Below, in pieces: positions 31,898-41,561 of a DNA stretch of 64,000 bases; the stretch's first letter is position 1, and the number at the start of each line of letters is the position of its first letter. Source of the stretch: Gonatopus flavifemur (taxonomy: Eukaryota > Arthropoda > Insecta > Hymenoptera > Dryinidae); contig JAFFJZ010000012.1 of NCBI GenBank assembly GCA_018340375.1, forward strand, positions 3,472,001-3,536,000. Reading direction: 5' to 3'. A program made the position numbers and the translations under genes. The notes under the pieces were generated by a model. It saw only the letters and a program-made list of their open reading frames with translations, made no database searches and was not told the origin of the DNA.

Positions 31898-32492
31898 TGA
31901 TACACAGCATGATCTTTGAACCATGAATATTCCTGTTTGGTGTCGATGTTGAAGTCGATGGCAACGATTGACCGGGCATAGCATAGTATTTTCTTTTCTT
32001 GGGGTTATCGTAGAATATCCATTTCTCATCTCCTGTGACAATCCGATGTAAGAATCCCTTTCTTCGTTGTGTTTGAATCAGCTGCTCGCAAGTGAAAAAT
32101 CGCCGTTCAATGTCTGGCTTCAAGTCATAAGGCACCCAATTGCCTTGCTTTTGAATCATGCCCATGGATTGTAATCGTACGGAAACTGCTTGTTGCGTAA
32201 CTCCTAATGATTCCGCAAGCTCCTGTTGCGTTTGACTCGGATCTTCGTCGAGTAAAGCCTCCGATTCCTCGTTTCCGAATTTTTGTGGTTGTCCCGAGCG
32301 AGGCTTGTCTTCGACACTGAAATCGCCATTCTTAAAACGTCGAAACCATTCCCTACATGATTTATCAGTTGGAGCATTGTCACCATAAACTTCCACAAGC
32401 ATTCTATGGGCTTCAGCTGCACTTTTTTTCCAATTAAAACAGAAAACTAGCACCTCCCGCAAATGCTGCTTAGTTAAAACGAAATTTGACAT
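31898..32492 (-). pseudogene. Mariner transposase, N-terminal half
   Basis: From the ATG at 32492 the frame reads MSNFVLTKQHLREVLVFCFN. Both HTH regions follow (DKSCREWFRRFKNG and SQTQQELAESLGVTQQAVSV), with linker RSGQPQKF and WVPYDLKPDIERRF. The first catalytic aspartate (TGDEKWIFYDNPKKRK) is retained. The family resemblance stops at GSKIMLCI, and the frame runs on into unrelated DNA. The second and third aspartates are missing. It keeps the ~37 residues that the 20265-21203 copy lacks. Confidence 0.85.
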
Positions 32493-32664
32493 ACTTCACT
32501 GAGTAAAAATCGGGATTCTAGAAGGAACTCGGAGTGATATCAACTGAATATTATTCACAGCTGTCTAACCTCTCTGAAACAATGGAAATCGGTTGTGGCT
32601 ATGAAACATTCATGAGAACGAGAGTCATCTTTTCAAACCGGACCGAACTAATTTGTACTCCCAA
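31898..32664 (-). mobile_element. Mariner of the TTAGGTGTAC family, 3' half missing
   Basis: The transposon's 5' end, read on the minus strand, is TTGGGAGTACAAATTAG, a diverged family end next to TA at 32665-32666. The element stops abruptly near 31898, in the middle of the transposase, and the other terminal repeat is absent. Confidence 0.8.
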
Positions 32665-32794
32665 TACTTACACAAGAGGTGAGTTAGGTTGATCAGTATG
32701 TTTAATGAACCTGCACGAGAGGCAGGGTATGTTACAACTTTGCGTAATGAAACTACACGAGAGGTAGTGCAAATTACGAGTAATATGGACCATT

Positions 32795-33556
32795 ATGAAT
32801 ACGTGGATAGAAAATATTAATATCACCATTTTTTCAGGGAATGTGGATCCAGAAGATAAAGAGAATGGAGATCAGAATGCACATGCAATAGGCATGGATC
32901 TAGATCAGGGTGAGATGTCTGAACATCAAGATTATCATCCTGAATGGTTGGACGATGAAATGATGGAGGCTCTGGGAGCTGATCCCACCGTTCCGAAGGA
33001 CATCGAAACAAAATTACATCCTTCCTTGTTGAACAGATGGAAGTTTTGGACAAGAAAAGGAGTATCTAAAGAAGAGAAAGAGGAATTGCTTAAAGGCTAT
33101 AGTCGACCTGAATTCCTTCAAGCGCCAAAGCTAAATATGGAATTAAGTGTTGATATGTTTGAGGCTGCAGTGAAGCGTAATAAATATTTCGAATCGTATC
33201 AAGACATGATTGGTGGAGCATTGGTGGCATTAGGCGACGGTGTTTCGATGCTCTTGAATTCCGAAGACGAAGTGGATAAATTGACATTAGTGAAGAGATT
33301 ATGCGATTCTGGAAAGATGTTATCTGATCTGTGGCACCAGCAAACAGTGGCTCGAAAGGCATTCATCTTACCAGGTGTGGAGAAAAACTTCAAAGATGTT
33401 CTAAACACAACAGAAACAGATTCGTTTTTATATGGAGAAAATCAAAGAATCAAGAACAGTCAAGGCGATAACTCGAAACTTGAAACCGTTACAACCTCTA
33501 GCTTTCGTTCAAATTATCGCGACCCGTTTGCAAGGAAGCCCAGGCAAGCGGGGTAG
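32795..33556 (+). CDS. DIRS ORF1, gag-like protein
   Basis: An uninterrupted 253-codon frame precedes the polymerase, as ORF1 does in DIRS elements. The first ~60 residues are acidic (VDPEDKENGDQNAH, WLDDEMMEALGADP). A central helical region follows (KLHPSLLNRWKFWTRKGVSK, SRPEFLQAPKLNMELS, VKRNKYFESYQDMIGGALVA) with a LHPSLLNRW-type motif, and the tail is basic (RSNYRDPFARKPRQAG). DIRS ORF1 proteins are thought to be nucleic-acid-binding capsid-like proteins. No zinc knuckle is seen. The ATG chosen is the first in frame, but a TTTTTTCAG acceptor-like word at 32829-32837 and an ATG at 32785 in another frame leave the true start open. The frame may originally have continued past the stop. Confidence 0.65.
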   Translation: MNTWIENINITIFSGNVDPEDKENGDQNAHAIGMDLDQGEMSEHQDYHPEWLDDEMMEALGADPTVPKDIETKLHPSLLNRWKFWTRKGVSKEEKEELLKGYSRPEFLQAPKLNMELSVDMFEAAVKRNKYFESYQDMIGGALVALGDGVSMLLNSEDEVDKLTLVKRLCDSGKMLSDLWHQQTVARKAFILPGVEKNFKDVLNTTETDSFLYGENQRIKNSQGDNSKLETVTTSSFRSNYRDPFARKPRQAG

Positions 33557-34481
33557 ACTCAACGAACAGGGCAAAACAGATGAGTGAATTTCAAGAGTCC
33601 CAGAGATCGATACACCTCAACAGGATCGTCAAACTCCAACAGTAGCAGCCAGAAGAGAACGAGGAGCTATCATCAGAGAAAGTAGATGTAGCTGACATAG
33701 CTGGTAGACTTTCGTTTTTTCTTAACGAATGGAAAGAGATTACTCAAGATAAAATTATTTTAAGATGGGTTAAAGGTTATGAAACGAAATTTTTTAAAGA
33801 GGTAAGGCAAAAGTTTGAGCCATCAGAACCGATTAGATCAATGAGTGAAAAAGTTGAAATCAGTGAAGCCATTAATAGCTTAGTAGAAAAGGGAGTTGTG
33901 AATGATAAACCAAATGGATCTAAACGTTTCATTTTGAACCTTCAAAAATTGAATAAATTTATCCATACAAAACATTTCAAATTGGAAGATTTGAGAGTAG
34001 CTCAAAAGTTGATTCAGCCTTATTATTGGTTGGCTACGGTAGATCTGAAAGATGCTTATTATATGATAAAAGTTCATCCTTAAAGTAGGAAATATTTAAG
34101 GTTTAAGTTCGATGGTCAGATATTTGAATTTACCTGCCTGCCGTTTGGTTTAGCTTCAAGCCCTTACGTGTTCACAAAAATCATGAAACCAGTAGCCACT
34201 CATTTGAGATCTGTAGGTTTCATGTCTGTAATATATCTTGATGACTTTTCATGTCTAGCTGATAGTTTTGTGAAATGCAAGATCAATGTAAATAAGACTA
34301 TCGAAACGTTAAGTAGGTTAGGTTTCATAATCAATTAATCTAAAAGTCAATTGGAACCAAGGATGGAATGTCGTTTCCTAGGATTTATGATCAATAAAGA
34401 ACAGTTTCATGTTGAATTAACTAGGGGAAAAAAAGAAAAAATTGTAAAACTTATAGATAATATAATGATAACAGACAGATA

Positions 34482-35775
34482 CGAGGGTGGATTGATAAGT
34501 TTCCGGCCTGACCAAGAAAAACAACGTTTTTAAGAATTTTTTTTTTTTTATTTCTCAACATAATCTCCTCCAAGGCTGATACATTTCTCATAGTGGTGTT
34601 CTAGTCTAGTAATGCCATCTCTATAGACTGATTCGTCAAGCTCCTCAAAATACCCATTTACAGCTTCGATTACTTCTTCATTGTCCCCAAATCTCTTACC
34701 GCCAAGCCATTTTTTGAGGTTAGGAAACAGATAATAGTCACTCGGGACTAGGTCTGGAGAGTAGGGAGGGTGCGGCATTAATTCAAACTTCAGATCGTTG
34801 ATTTTAGCCATCGCAACGATTGACGTGTGCGCTGGTGCGTTATCGTGATGAAACAAGATTTTTTTCTTCGCCAGATGAGGTCGTTTAATTTTCACTTCGT
34901 GGCTCAAACGTTGCAATAAGTCTGCGTAGTATTGACCAGTGATAGTTTTACCCTTTTCAAGGTAATCAATGTATATAATACCTCTTGCATCCCAAAAAAC
35001 AGTAGCCATAACCTTGTTCACCGAAAAAATTGTTTTTGCCTTCTTTGGAGTTGGTTCCCCTGGTCCAATCCACTGTTTAGACTGTTCTTTGGTTTCAGGA
35101 GTGTAGTGGTGGACCCAAGTTTCGTTAACGGTTACGAATCGACGCAAAAATTCGCTTGGATTACGCTTATACAACGCCAAATTGGCGGTCGAACTGTTCT
35201 TTCGAATCAATTTTTGGTCGACTGTTAGCAAACGCGGCACCCATCTTGCACAGAGCTTTTCCATATACAAATGTTGGTGCAAAATATTTTGTACACGTTC
35301 ATATGACATCTTACAGGTCTCAGCTATCTCACGAACTTTTAATCTGCGATCTTTCAGCACTATTTGATGGATTTTTTCGATCATATCTGGAGTTGTGACC
35401 TCAATGGGGCGTCCTGAGCGAGGCTCATCAGAGGTGCTCACACGACCCTTTTTAAACTCGGAAACCCACTGCTTAACGGTTGAATATGATGGGGAGGATG
35501 TCCCCAGTGTTGAGTCCTGCTCTTCTTTAATTTCCTTCGGCGTTAACCCCTTCAAATAAAAGTATTCGATGACAGCACGATTTTCCAGCTTTTCCATTTT
35601 TACGAAAAACACAGAGGCGTCTTGGTCAGCGTGCTCTCAAAACTAAACTAACATGGCGATCGGACTGAAACTATAGCTACAAGCTATCTAAGGATGGTAC
35701 TATAGAACGCCACCTCAAGGTAGGCCTAGTGGCGCCATCTCTTGGTCAGGCCGGAAACTTATCAATCCACCCTCG
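34482..35775 (-). mobile_element. Mariner with CGAGGGTGG ends, copy 1, inside the DIRS element
   Basis: The inverted ends CGAGGGTGGATTGATAAGTT are perfect for the first 37 bases, through CCGGCCTGACCAAGA. TA is at 34480-34481 and 35776-35777. It is nearly identical to the copy at 41562-42851, in the opposite orientation, so both moved recently. Confidence 0.95.
34548..35597 (-). CDS. Mariner transposase, full-length frame with catalytic D to N
   Basis: Full-length 349-residue frame from [19 protein letters not shown]; an upstream in-frame Met would add five residues, but MEK fits the family. HTH1 ([15 protein letters not shown]), linker [12 protein letters not shown]2 (VREIAETCKMSYERVQNILH) and the WVPRLL motif are intact. 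The catalytic core has HHDNAPAH and PYSPDLVPSDYYLF, but the first catalytic box reads VTVNETWVHHY where copy 2 has VTVDETWVHHY. Loss of that aspartate should block DNA cleavage while leaving binding to the ends intact. Similar in layout to irritans-type mariners. Confidence 0.92.
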   Translation of the reverse strand: MEKLENRAVIEYFYLKGLTPKEIKEEQDSTLGTSSPSYSTVKQWVSEFKKGRVSTSDEPRSGRPIEVTTPDMIEKIHQIVLKDRRLKVREIAETCKMSYERVQNILHQHLYMEKLCARWVPRLLTVDQKLIRKNSSTANLALYKRNPSEFLRRFVTVNETWVHHYTPETKEQSKQWIGPGEPTPKKAKTIFSVNKVMATVFWDARGIIYIDYLEKGKTITGQYYADLLQRLSHEVKIKRPHLAKKKILFHHDNAPAHTSIVAMAKINDLKFELMPHPPYSPDLVPSDYYLFPNLKKWLGGKRFGDNEEVIEAVNGYFEELDESVYRDGITRLEHHYEKCISLGGDYVEK

Positions 35776-36833
35776 TATAGTATAGAAGAGATGGCTCGTA
35801 TAATCGGAAACCTGATTGCTAGTTGTCCAGGAGTACAATATGGGCTCTTATATACAAAGTATTTGGAAAGAGAAAAATGTTTACCCCTAATAATTAATGA
35901 TGACAATTTTTCCAAAGAAATTTCAATTTTTGAGAACTTACAGAAGAAGGTATACAAGAAGATCTTTTATGGTGGAAACGGAAAATTCCTTCAGCTATCA
36001 ATCCGATCAAAAAATATAAATTTGAATATGTGATTCATTCGGATGCTTCGCGCAGAGGTTGGGGTGCTTGGCGCGGTAAAAAGAAAGTGCAAGGTTTCTG
36101 GGATGAAGAAAGAGTCTTTCACATAAATTATTTAGACCTATTAGCGGTGTTGTTAGCATTGAAAGAATTAGTCCCAGAGGCAAGAGAATGTGAAATTTTA
36201 TCGCGAATCGATAATACCATCGCAATTTCGTATGTCAATCGAATGGGAGGAATAAGATATGAACACCTCAATAGATTGGCCAGAAAAATATGGCAATGGG
36301 CGGAGAAGAGAGGCATCTGATTGTTTGCTTCGTATATTCCGTCAAGAGACAATATAGAAGCAGATAGATTGTCAAGATCGTTATCCATAGCCATTGAATG
36401 GGAATTGTCCCAGAAATATTTCAATAAAATTGAAAAAGCTTTCGGAAAACCAGTTATAGATCTTCTTGCCACTGCAGAAAACAAGAAATGTAGGCATTTC
36501 ATTTCATGGTATCAGGATACATTAGCAATGACAGTGGATGCTTTCACTGTGAGTTGGAAAGAATTTTATTTCTATACCTTTCCACCATTTGCACTTATAC
36601 CAAAGGTGTTAGCAAAAATACAACATGATGATGCTACTGGATTTTTAATAGTCCCAGACTGGCCTACTCAAACGTGGTACACTCTCTTCTCAGTCCTGCT
36701 AACGGAAGAACCTCTAATTTTAGGACCTGATCCAGCTCTATTGTTACGTTCTGACAGGCAGTACCAACATCCACAAAATCGGCATCTACGATTAATCGCG
36801 GGGAGATTATCCAACAAGCATTCTTGAAGAAAG

Positions 36834-37765
36834 GAGTACCGAGGAGTTCTAGAGATGTGTGTATGGCGTCATTGGCTCCAATTGCCAAACTATTAGGCAA
36901 TATGAGCCGGCACTGAGAGAATGGCAGAAGTTTTGTTTTCAGAAAAATCAAGATTTATTTTCACCATACCAAGCGATTTGATAGATTTTCTTAATGATAA
37001 ATCTAATAAAGATGCAACGTATAGCTCTCTTAATACGTATAGATCAGCAGTGTCATTATTATCAGCGGAACGAATAGGTGAAGATACCATGGTCTGTAGG
37101 TTTATGAAGGGTATTTATAATTTAAAACCACCAAAGCCTGAGTATAACTGTACTTGGGATGTTAGTTTAGTCTTAAATTTGGTACAGACATGGTATCCTT
37201 TGGAAAATTCGTCAATTTTACAGCTGACGCATGAGACTGTGATATTATTAGCTCTATGTTCAGCACATAGGGCTCAAACAATAGTAGCATTAAGACTGAG
37301 TAATATTAAGAAGACTTCAGAGGGTTCAAAGATACTGGTGACTGATAGAATCAAGACGTCGAAGCCAGGGGCATATCAATCGATTATTTCGTTGCCATAT
37401 TTTGTTGATAAGCCACATCTTTGTGTAGCGAAAACCTTATTAAGATATATAGAGATTACAAAAGAATATAGAGGAGAAGAAGATAAGTATTTATACCGAC
37501 TAAGAAGCCGTTTGAGCCAGTAACCGCACAGTCAATTAGCAGGTGGATAAAATGTGTTTTACATAAAAGTGGCATTGATAGAAGTAAGTTTTCGGCGCAT
37601 TCGACTCGACACGCCTCCACATCCTTGGCATATGCTAAGGGCGTGAATTTGGAAGTCATTAAGAAAACTGCTGGATGGTCTGAAAAATCTAGTGCGTTTG
37701 CAAAGTTTTATAATCAACCGATAAGAAGCAATCAACATAGTTTTGTTCATAGTATTATAGAATAA
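36834..37765 (+). pseudogene. DIRS tyrosine recombinase, frameshifted
   Basis: The N-terminal core-binding part reads MASLAPIAKLLGN and YEPALREWQKFCFQ, shifts frame near 36977, then continues SLNTYRSAVSLLSAERIG. The catalytic domain has LCSAHRAQTIVALRLSNI (first arginine). After a second frameshift near 37486 it has SISRWIKCVLHKSGID, FSAHSTRHASTSLAYAKG (H-x-x-R), KKTAGWSEKSSAF and FAKFYNQP (nucleophilic tyrosine). All of the R-H-R-Y set is present, but two frameshifts break it. In DIRS elements this enzyme inserts the circular cDNA without a target duplication. Confidence 0.87.
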
Positions 37766-37937
37766 GATTAAAGTTTTTAATTATACGAGAAAAAGTATTG
37801 AGAAATTTTGTTTTTTTTTGTCTGAAAATAAGTTTTTTGTTTTGTTTTTTGCGTTGCGAAATTTATATGTATAAGACAGTGAGACAATTTATATGAATGT
37901 TATGAAATTTTGAATAAAGATGGTAATGAAGATTATA

Positions 37938-39225
37938 TTAGGTGTATAACTTTGCTTCCGCCGTTTTGCAATAGATGGTTGTAGCGGTAAGTGATAGGTG
38001 AAATAAATAGATCATAGATGTCATACAATAAGCTTAGGTATCTGTAAACATAATGCCTTCGAAATATTAGTCGATTTGTGTCTGCATCATGAAGTTATTC
38101 TCATTAGATTAAACATGTTAGCTACGAGCCAAAGTCTCGTCATTTGCGGGAGTTTTTAATTTTCTGCTTCCATATGAAGAAATCTGCGGCTGAGGCTCAT
38201 CGAATGCTCTCAAATACCTATGGCGAGGCCGCTATTAGTGAAAGAACGTGCCGAGAGTGGTTTCAACGCTTCAAGAACGGTGGTTTTAACGTCGAAGACC
38301 GGCATGGCGGTGGAAGAGAGAAGGTTTTCGAAGATGCAGAATTGGAGGCATTACTTGATCAAGACTCGTGTCAAACGCAACAAGAATTGGCAGGATCATT
38401 GGGAGTGACGCGACCAGCCATTTCAAAATGCCTGAAAGTCATGGGAATGATTCAGAAACAAGGAAATTGGGTGCCGTACGAGTTGAAGCCGAGAGATGTT
38501 GAACGGCGTTTGTGTGTTTGTGAACAGCTGCTTGCAAGGCGAAAACGGGAGGGATTTCTGCATCGCATTGGACAAGGGACGAAAAATGGGTTCATTACGA
38601 TAATCCCAAGCGCAGAAAATCATGGGGATATCACGGCCATGCTTCCACGTCGACGGCCAAACCTAATATTCACGGTTCCAAGGTTATGCTCGGTATTTGG
38701 TGGGACCAGCTCGGCGTAGTGTATCATGAGTTGTTAAAACCGACTGAAACAATCACAGGCGATCGTTATCGAATGCAATTAATGCGTTTGAGCCGAGCAT
38801 TGAAAGACAAACGGCCGCAATACAACGAGAGACATGATCAAGTGATTTTACAGCATGACAATGCTCGACCCCATGTTGCGAAAGTGTTCAAGACATACTT
38901 GGAAACTTTGAAATGGGAAGTCCTACCCCACCCGCCATATTCTCCAGACGTTGCTCCCTTGGACTATCACTTGTTTCGATCAATGGCACACGACTAGCTG
39001 ATTAGCACTTCCGGCCTTATGAAGAAGTAAAAAATTGGATCGATTCGTGGATCGCTTCAAAAGATGACCAGTTTTTTTCAACGCGGGATTCGTATGCTGC
39101 CCGAAAGATGGGAGAAAGTAGTGGCCAGCGATGGACAATACTTTGAATCATAAATGTATAACCAGTTTTTTACAATAAAGCCTCGAATTTCGGAAAAAAC
39201 GGCGGAAGCAAAGTTATACAACTAA
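37938..39225 (+). mobile_element. Mariner of the TTAGGTGTAC family, full-length decayed copy
   Basis: Ends TTAGGTGTATAACTTTGCTT and, inverted, TTAGTTGTATAACTTTGCTT; TA at 37936-37937 and 39226-39227. Full length but with a broken gene. Confidence 0.9.
38115..39153 (+). pseudogene. Mariner transposase, frameshifted and with a stop
   Basis: The early frame (from an ATG at 38115) shifts before RHLREFLIFCFHMKKSAAEA. HTH regions ISERTCREWFQRFKNG and SCQTQQELAGSLGVTRPAIS are clear. A frameshift at about 38572 breaks the first catalytic box. The later frame carries LQHDNARPHVAK (second aspartate) and PYSPDVAPLDYHLFRSMAHD (third aspartate), then a TAG and further shifts to the C-terminus. Closest in the window to the copy at 61529-62541, with which it shares RHGGGRE in the linker. 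Confidence 0.88.
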
Positions 39226-39276
39226 TAAAATGTAAAATCGCACATCGCTGAACATCTACATGTAATCTCGAAGAAC

Positions 39277-39360
39277 GGGGCTTGAAATATAATAGCACAG
39301 TCAAACGAGCTTCACAGAAGTGAAGTTCGACTGTGATTATATGGAAGCCCCGTTCGAGAT
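39277..39360. repeat. Compact hairpin, ~38-bp arms
   Basis: GAACGGGGCTTGAAATATAA and ATAGCACAGTCAAACGAGCT, then a short loop, then the pairing arm GTTCGACTGTGATTATATGG AAGCCCCGTTC. A second copy of the AATCACAGTCGAACTTTACT and TCTGTGAAGCTCGTTTGACG part lies inverted at 43763-43815. The CATGTAATCATCTCGAACGG word also recurs at about 39521-39540. Probably a small fold-back element. Confidence 0.65.
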
Positions 39361-39956
39361 GATCCCACCCAGAATGCAATTTTAACAGTGCTGAAATTAT
39401 GAAGTTTACGCGGGCTTAGCGGACGCGTGAGGTGTTGGGATGTGTTCAAAGATGTTTCTTTTTCATTGGTTACTAGACTCTGAACGTTGTGGTCCCCTAG
39501 CGTAGAACCGGACGTACTACATGTAATCATCTCGAACGGGGCTGTCATCCCAGGGAGCACACGTACATGCTGAGAATGTTCTGAGAATATACGTTGAGGA
39601 TATTCGAATATTCTATGGAGATTCTTGTTACGTGCGAATATATTCTACGCACATTCTCAGAATGTTTGAATGAGACTGTTTCAAATATTCTCAGAATATA
39701 TAGCCACGAATATTGTGGGAATATTAAAAAAAAATGCTGTTAAAATAAGAATTCCCGTCAATATAAATTTCTGCATGTCACCAAAAACTACTTCACAATC
39801 AATTTTTTTGATCATTGAACATCTGTAATCATGAATTGATAGTAATATTATGGATTCACATGGATGAATGAGATACTCATGATCGCAACAGGCGATCATA
39901 ATATATACGGCATTCCTTGATATTTCATTACACTTTTGAGGATTATTTTTCACACA

Positions 39957-40718
39957 TCCCTGGTTAAAAGAACCAATTGAATCCCATAGAAACCCATTCA
40001 ATTTGAATGGGTTTCAATGGGACGAATAAGACGACCTCAAAACCCTATTCAAAATGAATAAGAATGAATTGGACAAATCATGTTGATGGGAATTGATGGG
40101 TAATAACCCATTGGAGGCATGACAAATTTTATTATTTTCAATAAGCACGTTGTAAACTAGAAAATTTCAATGAGTTTTATTGGGAAATATCCAATGAACT
40201 CCTGCAATGACTTTCCAAATGAAAGGTGAATCGGTTTGAATTGGAAATTTCGAAAACCTGATTTTATAAGAAGGATTGGGACAGTAGGTGTTGAATAAGT
40301 TTCTCTAGGAAATATCCGATTGAATTGTCACTTTGGGTCATAGGAAAGTTTATTCGGTGGTAATTGCAAATCTCCCACATTTGTCTCTATTGGAAGAGAT
40401 GGGAAAATTCTAGAAGATCAAAGTTTAATGAGTTCATATGGGAAATTTCTGATTGAGATTCCGGCTGCCATTGGCATTGATTGTCAGTGGGGATCTCCAA
40501 CAGCTGACCCTATTGGAATGAATGGGACAACGCCAGAATGTGAGCATTCGATAAGTTTTTATGGAGAATACCGAATTGAATTCGCTGTTTGGTTCAAAGG
40601 GAAGTTCAATTGGTCGTGATTGGAAATTTTCCACATCTGCGTCTACTGGAAGGGATCCCTGGTTAAAAGATTCTATAAAGACCAATAGAACTCGATTGAA
40701 ATCCAAATTTTCAGGAAT
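39957..40718. repeat. GGTTAAAAG / CCCATTGAA-rich degenerate repeat
   Basis: Begins CCCTGGTTAAAAGAACC and is filled with CCCATTGAA, TTGAATGGG and AATTGGAAATTT words. CCCTGGTTAAAAGATT recurs at 40654. Related words fill 42860-43400, which ends in TTTTAACCTACG, a possible inverted end. No coding content. Confidence 0.45.
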
Positions 40719-41045
40719 TATTCTTTTCAGACTTTGTCTGTGTCTGTATAGAGCCTGAAGTTGAAATTTGAAAACAGATTGAAAAAAAAATTTCGAAAAA
40801 AAATTTTGAAGATTTTTTTTTGAAAAACAAAGCAGAAACTCGATCGAAACCAATTACATAAAAAAACCTGAAATTTTCATGAATGATCCTTTGAAAAAAA
40901 TTTTTTTTCGAAATGCAAAATTCGAGCTCTATACAGATATGGATAAAGTCTCAAAGGATTATTCTTAAAAATTTCAGATTTTTTCTAGTGTCAAGTATTG
41001 TGTTGCAAAAAAGTTTGCTCCGATGGTAGCCGTGGTATCCTCTTG
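40719..41045. repeat. Fragment of the chimeric 27577-29813-type element end
   Basis: The order fold-back arm (GAGCTCTATACAGA, TCTCAAAGGATTATTC, AATTTCAGATTTTTTCTAGT, GTTGCAAAAAAG) followed by GCTCCGATGG and GGTATCCTC matches 29700-29813. The same chimeric junction is therefore present twice. Confidence 0.65.
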
Positions 41046-41561
41046 AGCATACCGATATCGGGACATCATCGGGCCGCTGATCGGTTTTATATCGGATAAT
41101 TATCGCAGACATCGTATTTTTATCGAACTTGTCTGATAATGAAACCAAACGATAGATTTCCGATAGTACAATTCCATTCTTATAAGAACCAATATGTGAA
41201 ATTTCCCGTTGCTACTCATTCTCTACCCTGCTCTTATGAACATCGATCAAACCTTTCATATGTCCAATGGGTTATTACCAATTGAATCCTATTGCTACAG
41301 TACCTCTCATTCTTTATATAAGAGTCATATAATCCCCATTGGGAGGAAGCGAACCACAACATCGAGGATGAGACAGTTCCAGATCGATCTTCTAGGTTAA
41401 GCAACGACGACTGCGGTAACTAGTTGGATGGGTTGATCGCCACGCTAATAGCACATAATGTATGTTTGAATTTCTTTCAGCAATAATTTGTCATATGAAA
41501 TAGTACAATGAATGATGCATGTGTTTGTTTAATTGATATTGATGGCGGGATACATGATGTA

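Larger units (their letters stand above)
33660..36827 (+). pseudogene. DIRS reverse transcriptase / RNase H, broken
   Basis: Recognisable order: FVKGYETKF-like lead, SEKVEISEAINSLVEKG, then RT motifs RFILNLQKLNKF, WLATVDLKDAYYMIKVHP, FTCLPFGLASSPYVFTKIMK and the catalytic box VIYLDDFSCL. The thumb region FLGFMINKEQ follows. After the mariner comes RNase H with YVIHSDASRRGWGAW, INYLDLLAVLLALKEL and RIDNTIAISYVNRMGG, then a DIRS-type C-terminal domain (VIDLLATAENKKCRHFISWY). Breaks: stops at 34081 and 34336, a mariner at 34482-35775, a frameshift at about 35937 and a stop at 36318. Removing the mariner rejoins ITDRY with SIEEMARIIG. The catalytic DD of the RT is intact, so decay came through nonsense changes. 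Confidence 0.85.
32667..37935 (+). mobile_element. DIRS-type tyrosine-recombinase retrotransposon, degenerate
   Basis: In order it carries a gag-like ORF (32795-33556), reverse transcriptase plus RNase H (about 33660-36827) and a tyrosine recombinase (about 36834-37765). That is the DIRS gene order, with no integrase of the retroviral type. An AATAAA lies in the 3' region at about 37912. The element is squeezed between two mariners of the TTAGGTGTAC family and interrupted by a third mariner of another family. I could not identify the terminal or internal repeats typical of DIRS, so the outer limits are set by the neighbours. Confidence 0.8.
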
